DNA from: Chaetomium olivaceum
Taxonomy: Eukaryota > Ascomycota > Sordariomycetes > Sordariales > Chaetomiaceae
DNA: 64,000 bases
Assembly (NCBI GenBank): GCA_039881045.1
Contig: JAYWVB010000093.1
Span: 1 to 64,000, forward strand
Direction: 5' to 3'
Below, piece by piece: positions 46,598 through 58,291 of the stretch. The position numbers were made by a program, and so were the translations under genes. Under the pieces are notes generated by a model. The model ran no database searches and was not told the origin of the DNA. It was given only the letters and a program-made list of their open reading frames with translations. How positions within the stretch are numbered: the stretch's first letter is position 1; each line of letters starts with the position of its first letter.

Positions 46598-49500
46598 AGC
46601 GAGGCTTCACTCTTTCCCGGAACCTGGGGGAGCCCAGATTAAGCAGGCTGGTATGACGATCCGGTCATTGGTTTTGCTCGGAAGACCCGATATGAAGCCG
46701 AAAAGGCATTCCGTAGCCGGCCAGGAAAGGCAAGCGTATATGAAGTGGCAGCCGAATCTGGAGAAGGTAGATTTTACCCGGATTTTCACCCTCGTCTATC
46801 GGAACCCCCTGGTCTTGTCTCACTATCGGAAGATGGGATCGCAACCGAAACGGTGAAATGGGCGCCAGAAAGATGTGATGATCAGGCTTCCACCATCCAA
46901 GGGCTCCATCGGCTCTAGGCAAGAGTCCATCTGATGTCTTGAACTGATCGGCAGCCGGCCACGAGATCGCGTGATCGTCGTGGGATGGATCGAGGAAGGG
47001 GGAGAGGACGATGCTCCGAGCTCAAACCGGACGGACTCTTGGTTGTCAATCCGTGCTTGCATGCCGTGGCTTCGGTGCTGACAGCGTGGCTCCGTGATCT
47101 TCACTCGCAGATTTCGAGAAGGCCCGTCAGATTAATTATCCGCGGCCGGATATTGGTCGACAAGCGGGGGGAACCATTCCTTGGTGATTGGGTCCGGGGT
47201 AGAATTAGCCGCAGTTTCAAGACTCTTGCGCATGCGGGAGGGTCGTATCCTGCAGCGCAACATCTCGGCTCTTGTGCGTCCATTTTCGGAAGTCGATTTG
47301 TCGATGATTTTATGTGGTGTGCAACGACCGAGGCGTGACCATACAGCGACAACGAAAACGCACTGAGAGCGTCCCGAGGGCTATGTGGGACGTACTTTTT
47401 CTTTCTTTCGAAACCATGACCTCCTCAACAGCCGAGCAGCCCGTTGCCACCGGCCCGCGCTTCATCGGAACGAAGGCAAGGTGGCCATGTCGAGCAGCTG
47501 GAGAACGACTTGAGGCGGGAGTGCATGAAGACAGATTAAATGCTGCGATCAGGCAACATGTAACCACCTCCCCGATGCGTCGATGGCCGCTCCGAGGCAG
47601 AATAACAGGTGCCGAGTTGGGACCTAAGAGGGTGGGTGTAGACTGGAACGAACGAGACCGAGGAGATGGTTTCCCTAGGGTGTTGGACTGGACGGCATCA
47701 TCCGTGGATATCTCCTGAGATGCCTTTCCAGGAAACGCCCGCAACTACCGACGGTGGCCAGCCGCGGAAGAGATGCGGGCTGACGCGGCAGCGAGAAAGC
47801 GACAGTAAGGCGGACGAGGTTGGCTGAATCGCCAACCATCAACCGAAGACCACGTCCTCTCGACCGCGATTTGCGGAGGCTTGGGGTAGTATTGCATTTG
47901 ACGCGGGGAAGCTGTCCCAGCTCGTGGGTTGCGAGGATGTTCGAGCGCACGGCTGGCAATAAAGCAGTCAATGCACAGCGCAGACGAGTTGATGGACGAC
48001 CAGGCAACCTACTTTCCGCGTGCTAACCGCCTTCCCGAACAACTGACTCGTGTTGGCTGGTGGGCCGAAAACGTGCATCGCGGGCTGCCAGGTCTTGATA
48101 TTGGGCCCTGCATATCCTTTACCCGAAACCAACGTTGAACCCGCGCGTGGAGCAACACTAGACGGTGTCCGGGTCCTTGGAGCCGTCTGGGGCGCCAAGC
48201 GAAAGCCATCGACCATTCGGACAATTTTCCTTTGATTCGGCACTTCGGCTCTGCCCTTCAAAGCTTGTCCCCCGCCTTGACTTGAACGGCCTCCCAGATC
48301 TAGGATTACAGTCGATTGCCGCAAAACAGCCCAGTAGGGCCGGGGAGAGCTTGTTTCCAGGTAGGAGATGGTTCCCCCGTGTCTCGTGTATGGTCGGATG
48401 GATAGCATACGAGGAAACAATATAGCGGGTTGCGAATACCAGCAGCTGGGCACTGATTCTCGCAGTAGTAAGTCTGAGGAGGAAAGCACAGGAACCTTTA
48501 CCGCTAGGGGCGTGTAAACTGCACTCTTTGAGCGTTATGCACCACCGCCTCGGTCAGCCTTGGTAAGCTGCAAGTTTCCCCAGCGAGCAGCTTCGGGACC
48601 GACATGAGAGATAGCGACATAATGCTGCCTATTGTTCAGCTCACATAACACATCCGAGCGGCTAGATTTGTCAACTTTGGGGGCGAAGATGGCACTGAGT
48701 GCAGAACTTTGCGGGACATGCCAGTTTCGTGATTGCTTATGAGATGATTATGAGGCCGTTGCGGCGCCGAGCATGGCTTGATCCCGTGCCGTGTCTAGTC
48801 AGAGCGGGCGGTTGGGGTTCCGCGGTTTGACTGGGCCGGTGTCGTTCGTCGAGAAGCCCAGTTTGCCCGTACGTCTTGGCGGCGTTCAACCCCAGGTTGA
48901 ATAGAGGGGGCGTATAGGCGGCCGAACACCGTCTCGCGAGGGGTTCGTTTATGCAGCCATCCACTGGCTCCTTTTGGGGTGCCACGCGTTGGGAAAGAAG
49001 CGACGTCTATTGCGGCGGTCCGTCGCGGTCTAGAAAAGCAGTGACATCGATATTGAATTCGGCGGTGGACGCAGCCAAGGACGCCGAGTGAGCTTAGTAC
49101 GATAATCAACAACCCCCGGGACCCTACTTGTGCTCGAAGGCTCAGGTACGTCGTGTGTGGCGTTTCGAAACAGACACCACTCGTTTTATGGGCCGGTGGT
49201 TCCTCAGTGACCTGCTAAACGCCTGCGTGAGAGAATGAACCATACGATTTAAGGTGATGTGGTTATCGTACCCCTGAAGAGTTGAGGTGGTAAAGGCGTT
49301 AGTCCACCTGCTCATCTCCGGTGTGTCGTTTCCTTCTCGGTCTCCTGTGACCTTGCCAAGGCGTCACGAATGCGAGCCAGAGTCGTGGCCCCAGCACCCC
49401 AGCTCAGGGTCAGCCAAGCTGGGCCAAGACGGAAAACGCCAAGTTCTCGCCGGTTGCCGAGTCCCCACTTGAACGGGACGATCATGCTCCACTGGGAACC

Positions 49501-50538
49501 TCTTCCCGAAAGAAGCATAGCCGCATTGATGTCGGTTCAATTTCTGACGAACGTATTGACCGCGGGGCTCCCTTCCGCCCTACCATCTTCTCGTGCTTTA
49601 CAAGTACCAGAGTCATCAGCACGTCTCGGGCTAGCCGTCGGCACCGAGACTGCTCCTAAGAGGTCGCAATCAGAGAGCCGATGAGGTCAGCTCACCGCCT
49701 CGCCAGAGCAAAAGGTACGACCGGCTGACTGGAAGCTCGAGATGGCGGAACTGACTCCGGTGGTATTCGAAGCCTGGCTCTACTGGTTGTTCCCTGGCGG
49801 TGGTATTTGTGCACCACAGCGGGCCTTGCGGGTCCACGATGGCTGCACAACGTGAGAAGCAGGATACCCCCATCGTTATCTGTGTGCCAGGCTCGCGGTT
49901 GGGCGGATGCCCGATGGTGTTTGTTGATTTCTCTTTTCACCAGCGTCCACGTCCATGGCGCTCATGTGGAGAACCGGCCAAATGCCGATAAAGCTTCTCG
50001 AAACGAGCCAGCACGTCTTGCGGATTAGCCTCACAGTTTAAGCGGCATTCAACCTCTTCCCCGCCATCTCCCATGGGGCACCGAGAGGGAAACCGGGAAT
50101 CAGGGTCACATCCATCCAACCACGGGTGCTGGCGAACCATGTCTTGCCGTGTCAGACCAGGACCCTTGGCGGCACTCACACGCCATTGTTTCATTGGCGC
50201 CTCTGCAAATCCTCTGTAACGTCGAGTCTGCTGGCTTGCCGTGGTGGAGCGTGCTACAGCAGAGGCAAATTCCTTTCTAACATCGAAGTCCGTTTGTGAC
50301 GCGTTCTTGGTCTGGACTCGGTGATGTAAGCCCACCCTTAAGCTAGTTCCAACGAGATCCCTTATTTCTTGAGTCGTTTCGGCGATGAGAAACGGCAGTT
50401 GTTGTCGATGCACAAACCTAGGCGGCCCACAAGCCAACTTAACTCTTTCTCGAAGGAACCCCTTCCCCCATTGGCTTTTGCGGAAGCGGAACACAGAAAA
50501 GAAGCCGCGAGTTGTTGGGCCGTGTCTGAGTTAGCCGC

Positions 50539-50562
50539 GGGGGGGGGGGGGGGGGGGGGGGG
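50539..50562. repeat. G24 homopolymer
   Basis: Twenty-four consecutive G residues on the plus strand. It could form G-quadruplex structures; the true length is probably unreliable in assembly. Confidence 0.85.
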
Positions 50563-53500
50563 TGGTCGGCGTCAATGATCAGCAGTCGGAACGCCATTTT
50601 GGACGACCGTTGCGAGGCTTGGTGTCAAAAGCAACTCCAGGGGTGGTTGTTTGCTTGCCTGCCCGGGAATATCTGCCTAAGACTCCTGCAAGATGGAGGA
50701 TCGAGGCGAAGCTAAGTCAGGAAATCGCCGACCGACCACGCGATGGCGTTGAAGTGGCGCTTGATGCGTAAATCTTGTTCCGCGCACGCCAGACTGGCCA
50801 GGCTGGCCAGATGCGGTGGTTTCCTTTTTCCAATGCTCCTCCTGTATTGAGGAATCGAATCCGCGGTTCATTGCCCAAGCTGATTGGACTGCGGTCCTCC
50901 GTGATGGTCTTGACGAGCTGCAACAACCTTCGTGTGCAATGTGCACGGTGGAGCCGGCAAGTAATCCGTCTGCTGATACAAACATCGGCCAATCTATCCC
51001 CAGAGGAAAGAGGTTGGTTTGTTGATACAACCGACCGTTGAATGCTTGGCTAACCGAAGAATGCTAAATGTTAAATGACCTCGAGAGACGCTAAGGTCGA
51101 GCGAAGTCACTCGAGCCTTGCGGAAAATGATGAGTGTCACAGAAAGTCAGAGAGGGACGGCACGGTTATTTTCAAGCCGAGTGAGACAATTGAAAGAGTG
51201 AGAGACCTCGGTAGGTTTTGGTTCAACAGAGGATGCGCCAAACAACGGACTTCTTTGGGGATTCTGGGTTCCGCTCCACTCAAACTCCTTTCACAGACTT
51301 TGTAGCGCCAATGGGGAACGTGCTTTGACTGCCGTAACCGGGGGTTGGGGTATGTACCTGCCCACCCACACCATCCCATGGAACACAACGTCCCTTCCCA
51401 AGTTCCCTGGGGAGGTGGGGATCCTCCCCAGACGGACCTAACCTGGAAGGACCGACGGGAACTGTAAAAATTCGGTCTGCCCTGTGGTTGCTTGCCAGTG
51501 CGAGAGTGCTAATGCTAGTGTCGATGCCAGTGCCAATGGGCCGTCTGAGGCTGTCAATGACAGCCCAGTGGCAGCCATGGCCACCTGTATGTACTGTACT
51601 GTAACTTTGTATGTATGTACCTGCCCAGTCAGGCAGGACCCGCCCCGTGGAAGCGCTGCCTCCGTTGAACCTGGAAATTGATGATTTTGTGGGCGAGATC
51701 GGCCACGCAACAATCCAAGATCATCGCCTTACACCCCACCTCGTTCGTCGCAGCCAACAAGCTTATTCTCCTCGAATGCCGGGTTTGTGGAATAATTCGG
51801 CTATGTCTGAGACGAGCTGCGCGATGACATCCTGAACTGGTGGAAACCGCGCACCCGGCCCGTGGACTCATGCACTCCTCGCGCGGTCCACCGACCGAGA
51901 GATGGCCCGGCGGGTTGTTTGTGGGTTTCACTTTGTCGAGGGTTGCTGGATCTCGAGTTCAGCCGGTTCGCGGTTCGTGGTTCATCATCAGCGCCGTGGC
52001 TGCCTGTCATGCCTATCATGCCTGCCATGCCTTGGGCTCCCACAATCACAATCACCGGCGCACGCACAGCACACAGGTCTCGCCTCCATGTGGCATTCTG
52101 GCGCGCCCAAGTTCGAGGTCTTGGGTTGCTGCAACGGTTGCGACTTGGCATATCTCAGCGAACTGGAGCTGATTCGTACCCGGTCGGTTTGACTTTTTGA
52201 CAAGCCCATGAACCACTTTTGCTATCCCCTGCTCCGCCGCTACCAAACGCTGTGCAGTCGTGGTGAGTTGGCGGGGGTCGCATCGGACAAGAACGATGCC
52301 GCCTGGCTGGTCCTGGCTCCCCCAAGAAGTACCGGGCCCGGCTGCCTTGGTTGCCTACCTGGTACCTATGCAAATGAGGTGTGCTAGACGGATGTACTGT
52401 TGATGTACTGTAGTTACATACACACCGACATGGCTCGAGCATGCACATCTCCCAAGCCGGGCTATCAGCCGTCTTCCAGGTGCGCACAGCTTGAACCCCG
52501 GCTGTTATTGGTCTTCCATGGCTTCTTCCCAAGCCGCCCTAAGAGCACATCACCTTCCATGCCCAGAAATCGTGGGTTTGGTAAGTCCGTCCGAGTGATG
52601 CGCCCCCGGGAACTCAAGCCACGGCACTTCCGTCTGGGGCCCCGGCCCCGGCCCTGACCATGACCCGTTGACCCGCCTGGTTGACTGCCATGATCAGCCC
52701 CTGAGATCCCTGCCGAGCAATCTGCAGAGACTGATCCCGTCCAGTCAGGAAAGCGAGCAATACTGAAGAGAACTGGTTGGCTCCTCCTCCCTGGTGGGCA
52801 GCAGGATGCCGATACGGTCCCTTGATATTAACGCCGTCCCCCCCCCCAATCTCCCGTCATGGCCCACCAGCCCGGCTTTGCCATATTGTTCTGACACATC
52901 CCGACCGACTGCAACCCAAGGCATCCTGCCAGCACCCTAGTCCGCTGCACCGTTTCCCCAGACTTGTCGGGGACGCCCCGCCGGACCTATCTATAAAGAG
53001 CCGGGCCTTGGCAGCTCCTGAAGACTCCTGAGCGGTTGATAAACAGCGTAACGCCCTGCAGAACCCTCGACATTGTGTAGCAACACGAGATCGGATCCAT
53101 TGCTTGGCCCTTCCTCTTCCAAGCCACCCAGAACCATCACATCACACACCCTCGGCAGGTCTCACAATAACAAAAAAGTCTCGGGCCCTTCCACAGTCGT
53201 GGCAAGAGACGATCATCAACCTCTACACCAAAGCACGCGTGACACAGCTTCCCGGCGGTGGCGGTTAAGCATACTCGTGCCGGACTCGACGTGGCTTCCC
53301 GCATCTGCATGAGACGAACTGCCCAGGTCTCCATAGCCGCGGAACGAGTCTCAGTTCCACCGGCATCGGAACAATCGCCGTTGGAGATCCGGACCAGGGA
53401 TCCAACCTAGGTAGCTTCTGCCCGGAGCTGCGCCGCCTAGACGAGACCTCCCCGCTGTTCGTGTCCCGCGGTGAGACACTCTCGCGCCCGGCCCAGGACC

Positions 53501-53660
53501 CGGCTGCCGGATTCGTGCCTGTGCTGCTGGAAGTCGCCGCCCATTCTGTAAGGCTGCCCGGCTCTGGTCAAACCAACGGCCGGTTTCAAGCAACACAGGC
53601 TGACCAGGGATTGCGAAGGACAGAGCGACGCCTGCCTGTCGTCTGTGGACCGCCCCCCAA

Positions 53661-55213
53661 ATGTCTGCAGCGGTCGACTTTGCTCATCACAACTTTGGCC
53701 GCCGTACCCATTTGGATGGTATGGCTCAACATCACAGCTATCACGAGCCATACGCTCCTGGGAACGGGCACTATGGTCAAGAACAGCAGCCGTTTCAGCA
53801 GCCGTCACAAGCAAGACAGCTCCCACGGCTGCCGCCCATGTCCACCATGATTCCAGCAGCAGCATCAAATCCCTCTCCTGTGCTCTCCAACAACGGCCGC
53901 GATGGCCCGTATCATGGCGGACGATCCAGTTACTACTCCGACTACGCGACCCCTTCACCGGTTGGGCAGACACCACCACAGCTCCCCATCCCAAACAGCG
54001 ACCCTCACCCGATGTCGAAGCGGGCGGTGGACATCCGGCACTCCCCGACCCTCTCATCGGCAGCCAGCGATAGATCAAACGACGAAATGGCCCAGGAGCT
54101 GCGTCTAAGGCATATGGGCAGCCTGCACGACCCCCACAGCCAAGGCCCAGTACCACGCCAGCCCATCCACTACCCATCACCGCGGTCAAGGGGAGGCTCT
54201 CTCCAGCACGAGCTATCTCTTCCGCCAGTACTAGCCAAAGTCCCCTCGGCAACCTCCTATTCCTCCCCATCCATAATACCCAACGGCCGCCCCCCGGCAC
54301 CACAACTCCCGCGTAGCCCACCGAGCACGCAGCCATCCACCTCCCCGCGGCAAGAACCCAAATCCATGAGCATATCCAACCTCCTCAGCAACGGCAGCAA
54401 CACCAACACCAACAGCAACAACACCACCACACCACCACCAACAACAGCAGCAGCAGCAGCAGCGCCTCTCAACACCACCCGCCGCCGCCCTCCGCGCCGC
54501 CACGCACGCCAACCTCGGAGCACCGCATCACCGTCCGCCAGCAGCCGTCGGCCGCGCGCAGCTGCGGCTTTGGCGAGCGCGACCGGCGCGTGATCGACCC
54601 GCCGCCCATCGTGCAGCTGACCATCCACGACGCGGCGCTCAGCAAGGACGAGGTGGCGCGGCGGCTGCGGCACCAGTTCTCGGTCGTGCACTGCAGCATC
54701 TGGGACGAGAAGGGCCAGAAGGACATGAGCAGCATGCCCGAGGACTTCCGGCAGCAGCGCCGGCTGATGGGCACGCTGGTGGCCAGTCCGTTCGTGGGGC
54801 TGGACGAGAAGGGGGAGGAAGGCTGTTTTTTCTGTTTCCCCGATCTGAGCTGCCGCACGCCGGGCGTTTTTCGGCTCAAGTTTGCGCTGGTCGTGCTGGA
54901 CCCCGCAAGGATGTGTACCGGCGACCGGTCGGCCATCGTGGCGACGGCGATGAGCGAGAGCTTTCAGGTGTATAATGCGAAGGACTTCCCGGGGATGCAG
55001 GCGAGTACGTTGTTGACGAAGAGGTTGAAGGAGCAGGGGTGTCTGATTAGTATTAAGAAGGGGAATGAGAAGAGGGAGGTGGGTGGTGCGGGGGGCAGTG
55101 GGAGGGGGGAGGAGGATGATGATGATGAAGAGGGAGAGGGTGAGGAAGGGGGTGATGGTGGTAGTGGGCTTGGGGAGGGAAAAGGGAGGGGTAGGAAGAG
55201 AGTGAAGAGGTAG
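53661..55213 (+). CDS. velC: velvet-domain regulator, VelC-like (apparent frameshift)
   Basis: Velvet factors are DNA-binding regulators of fungal sporulation and secondary metabolism. The N-terminal 280 residues are Pro/Ser/Gln-rich (MSAAVDFAHHNFGRR...). The velvet domain (about 54510-55070) reads RITVRQQPSAARSCGFGERD, VIDPPPIVQLTI, GTLVASPFVGLDE, CFFCFPDLSCRTPG and DFPGMQASTLLTKRLKEQG. By memory this wording fits VelC better than VosA or VelB. The tail is acidic, then basic (GRGRKRVKR), a likely nuclear signal. The N-terminal and domain parts lie in different frames; the change is within the CAC/AAC/CAG repeats at 54390-54460, where no GT exists for an intron, and has one-missing-base polarity. 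It sits alone after an 11-kb gene-free stretch. Confidence 0.82.
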
Positions 55214-55942
55214 TCATCGGGCTACCTACCTAGTTGGCACCTGGCACCTGGTTATGAAAAGGGTTTTACTTGGGTTGGCGAGGGGTTCGGTTCAGCCCGG
55301 CGTTTTGAGCAACTGGGTAACGGCCTCGGATACTGATACCTATTTCAATGAGCGAATCGGCAAGGGATCGGAGAGTTATATACACGGTTGCGTGTTTCTC
55401 AAGCGATGGTTTGGCTTTTATGGTTTCACAGCTAGCAATACAACAGCATGTTCCGTCTAGTCTCATACCCTGTTTGGTCACTGGTAGTCATATTTGGGGA
55501 ATAAATGGCCATCATCAGCATACTTCACTTTGCCTTTGACCCAAGTAATTTAAGTTGCCATTCTTGCGTGGTGAAGAAAGATACCCATTTGGAATGCGTT
55601 CTGAAACCAGGCCCTTTATCCACGTATCCTTCTTCTACCTTCTCTAATACCACAAGCCAGTGATGGCTTCACTTGAAGAATCAACTCGGAAGCATGTCGC
55701 TACACATGTTATCAACCTTCAAGACTCGGTGCTATCCATTCTACGGCATCTTCTGCCCCCTTTCATACAGTCCCCCTATTGTACACATGATTTTATTGGG
55801 GGCAATAAAGCGAGGCCAAAAGAATCCGAGAAAAGCAGGATAAGCATGGAAGTCAGTTACAGAAAACTAAAAGAAAAAGGGACAAAAGCTCCGAGAAGCA
55901 AACCAGGATAGGTATAAAAGTTAATAGAAAAGGCAAAAGCTC

Positions 55943-55977
55943 ACCAGCTAGCCCCTATTTCGTAGGAGGTAGCTGGT
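55943..55977. repeat. 8-bp inverted repeat, 19-nt loop
   Basis: ACCAGCTA (55943-55950) and TAGCTGGT (55970-55977) are perfect reverse complements. It lies about 30 bp from the tRNA-like remnant, on its 3' side as read on the minus strand, and could belong to the same element. Confidence 0.5.
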
Positions 55978-56007
55978 TACGAAACCCCGGAAAGTTTGCT
56001 TCGGATA

Positions 56008-56107
56008 CCCCGCGGCGGATCGAACTGGTGACCTCTCGGTGAGAGAAACACTAGAAGGATTGACCTCGGGGTTACCGACCACGTACTGACCGCTCGGCCA
56101 TTCGGGG
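56008..56107 (-). pseudogene. degenerate tRNA-like sequence (possible SINE head)
   Basis: Read on the minus strand, it starts CCCCGAATGGCCGAGCGGTC, which carries a Pol III A-box-like TGGCCGAGCGG. It has a B-box-like AGTTCGATCC about 75 nt later and ends CGCGGGG, so the first five acceptor pairs match. However, acceptor pairs 6-7 and most of the T stem are mismatched, and the middle holds an insertion-like duplication of a CGAGGTCA/CGAGAGGTCA segment. It cannot fold as a normal tRNA. A decayed tRNA or the head of a tRNA-derived SINE are the two readings. Confidence 0.5.
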
Positions 56108-56498
56108 TGGTCGGTGATATTGGGCAATCCGAAACTTGTTTATCAGCCAGTGGTAGACTACCGTAAGCTGGTACGGAGGATACAGCGTTATTATTCACCA
56201 CGCTCATTCATCATCATGCTAAACCGTACAGTATCGGTTTCGAAAAGCAGATTACGCGAGACTGGAGAATGTGGTGTATTTGTTCTTTTGTTTTGATTCA
56301 AGTCTAGTATTGTAATGTTATATATACAAACAAGTGGGCAATATTAGGATTAATGGACCGCCAGCCGACAACGCCCCTCCAGACTGCGTCGGCGGCGAGG
56401 CTCCCGACCAAGAGATTGCCACAAGCCCAGATACACGGTGATGTCTCGTATTATCAGAGACCACCTCACGGTCTTCGGCCCGAGAACACCTCGCCACC

Positions 56499-57745
56499 TC
56501 AGCCCAGTGAAGCCGCACTCAACTTCTCAGTCACCTGAGCGCCCAGCTGCTCCCTCATCGCAGCGTCCGGATCAGCCCCCACCCATTCGCGGGCCAACTT
56601 CGAAGAACGCACGCGTTCATCTCGTGGAAGAGCCGGGTCTGCAGCCCGATCGGCCATGTGGAGGGCAAGCAGCCGACAGGCCTCAAAATTCCCGGCCTGG
56701 GCGGCCATCAGGAGGTGCGTCTCTCGTTCCGGCGCGTCCCGGGGTAGTAGCTTGACTAGCTCAACATAGCCGTCGGGGTGGTCTAGCTCTAGCGCGGCAA
56801 TCTTGAACGCGGCCAGTGCTTCCTCCGTGCGGTTGTGTTTTAGCAGAAGGTGCCCGCGCTCCAGATGGCAGAGGGTTTCATAAGTCCATCTCGGTTTGCG
56901 GATTGCCGCGTTGCCTTGGTTCTTTGGCTCTGGTTGGGCTGGGGTGCTTAGTGGGCTGCTGGCGGCTGCTTGGATGGCTTTGTCAAAAAGGCTCATCACG
57001 TAGTTATCCGCTTGGCCTTGACGATGGAGTAGGACGCCTTGCAGGGTGAAGACGTCCGGGTTATTCTCGGTTCGGAGGAGCCGCTTGAAGCTCGTGTCGA
57101 ATACGCGCCACGCCGGCGACTTTGCAAAGTCAGGCTGTCGACCTGATTGTGCAACAAGACCCATGACCGTGAGCGTAGAAGGAGCATACCCCAAGCTGGA
57201 GGCCGTGATGAGCATCCGGTACCCAATTTTGGTGAGGCTCTGGTCCGGCCCGGTGATCAGCGGAAGGGCAGTGTAGTATAGAGTGTAGAGGTCGATGTTG
57301 AAGTCTGCAGACCTTTAGTTTCCGAGATAGCAGTCATAGATTAGCCCGCCAGGTCAAACGTACCCCTTTCCAAGATACGAGCCGGCTCGACGCTCAGAAC
57401 ATCATTGGGAGCAATGAGGCAGTATTGCTCGAATGCGTGGAGGCAAGTCTCTGGAGCCAAGTTACCGAGCCCCCGTTTGTCTCTGAACTCCCGCCATATT
57501 TCGATAGGTGGAACGGGGATGTCCTTGAAGGGAAAATCGGGCAGATCAACTGATGCAGCAGGTCTGGGTCTGGTGCGCCTCGAGAGTGAAGGGGCACGCA
57601 TCGCATACTGTCGTTGTTGTTGCTGCTGTAATTGTTGTTGGGGTCCATAATGCAAGGATACGGAGAGTTGTGAAGTCAACACATTTGACTGGAGGATAGC
57701 ACAAGCAACCCGTCTCGTCGGGGCTGAGGCCCGTAGTGAGAACAT
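56499..57745 (-). CDS. mitochondrial-targeted TPR/Sel1-like repeat protein
   Basis: Exon 1 is 57745-57364 and exon 2 is 57304-56499, with intron 57305-57363 (gtacgt...ctgcag) joining ARILER to DFNIDLYTLYYTALPL. The N-terminus (MFSLRASAPTRRVACAIL) is basic and amphipathic, as expected for mitochondrial import, followed by a Gln run. The body has helical repeat character: HLERGHLLLKHNRTEEALAAF, HPDGYVELVKLLPRD, ETHLLMAAQAGNFEACRLLA, typical of TPR/Sel1-like arrays. I do not know a named homologue; filamentous fungi have such conserved hypothetical mitochondrial proteins. Divergent from the Utp16-like gene. Confidence 0.72.
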
Positions 57746-58291
57746 GGCTGAAGCTCTCTAGGACGGAATTGAGTGATGTCTTGGTATGAGGACAAGTTTC
57801 TTTCGATTGAGTATCCAAATAGTTGACTGACTGGTCAATATTACAACACCTTTAGAGTTGGGACCTAATCCTTGAATATTTCATGTCGATTTAAACAGTG
57901 TAAGCGGCGTTTGGTGATGGTGTTGATGGACAAACAATCCGTAAACACAGCTTCAACTCGCTGGAACCCCACTGGCACTGTGCTGCAAGTTTTGAGCGAG
58001 TGGGTTGAGGGCAGCAGGGGCACTCGGGGCAGGCAAGAAGGCCTGCGGGTCCATTCGAAGCTAACGATCCAATCAGTATCCAGAAATTCGAACCGTTGCA
58101 ACCAAAAAAAAGTTCAGTTAAGGAAAACGGCGTATTGAAGGCTTCTGCCATTCATCAACCGGGAATTGAATCGACCTTTGAAAAAGAACATATTTACACC
58201 ACGACGCTCACTATAACCCTTCGAAATTGGGCTTATTTTACTAGATTCTCTTCTTCTTCAAAGTTAATACTGTCTGTGGTGATTCAGCAGC
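57746..58291. promoter_or_regulatory. shared divergent promoter region
   Basis: 546 bp between the start codons of the mitochondrial TPR-like gene (minus) and the Utp16-like gene (plus). It must hold both promoters. No specific element identified. Confidence 0.5.

Larger units (their letters stand above)
42571..53660. other. 11-kb gene-poor region upstream of the velvet gene
   Basis: I found no gene with domain, splice or conservation-like signals on either strand. ORFs of 60-185 codons occur on both strands at similar density, as expected by chance at this base composition, and no AT-rich RIP-like degradation is obvious. Notable items are a TACTCCGTA copy (43406-43414), a strong hairpin (46565-46597), a G24 run (50539-50562), and TGTACTGTA/TGTATGTA patches (51586-51620, 52392-52432). 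Distal promoter, long leader or non-coding RNA genes are possible. Confidence 0.45.
55214..56498. other. intergenic region with tRNA-like remnant
   Basis: Contains an 8-bp inverted repeat and a degenerate tRNA-related sequence, listed separately. No protein gene seen. Confidence 0.5.

Noticed and set aside
45577..48489. ORFs of 140-175 codons on both strands
   Set aside because: Equal density on both strands and no domain signal indicate chance.
49937..50494. 185-codon minus ORF in the gene-poor region
   Set aside because: It has some natural-looking segments but no recognisable family, no splice partners and no neighbours; chance ORFs of this size occur nearby. Worth a protein search only.
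42571..53660. RIP-degraded transposon region
   Set aside because: Base composition is not AT-rich and no transposase, reverse transcriptase or terminal repeats were seen.
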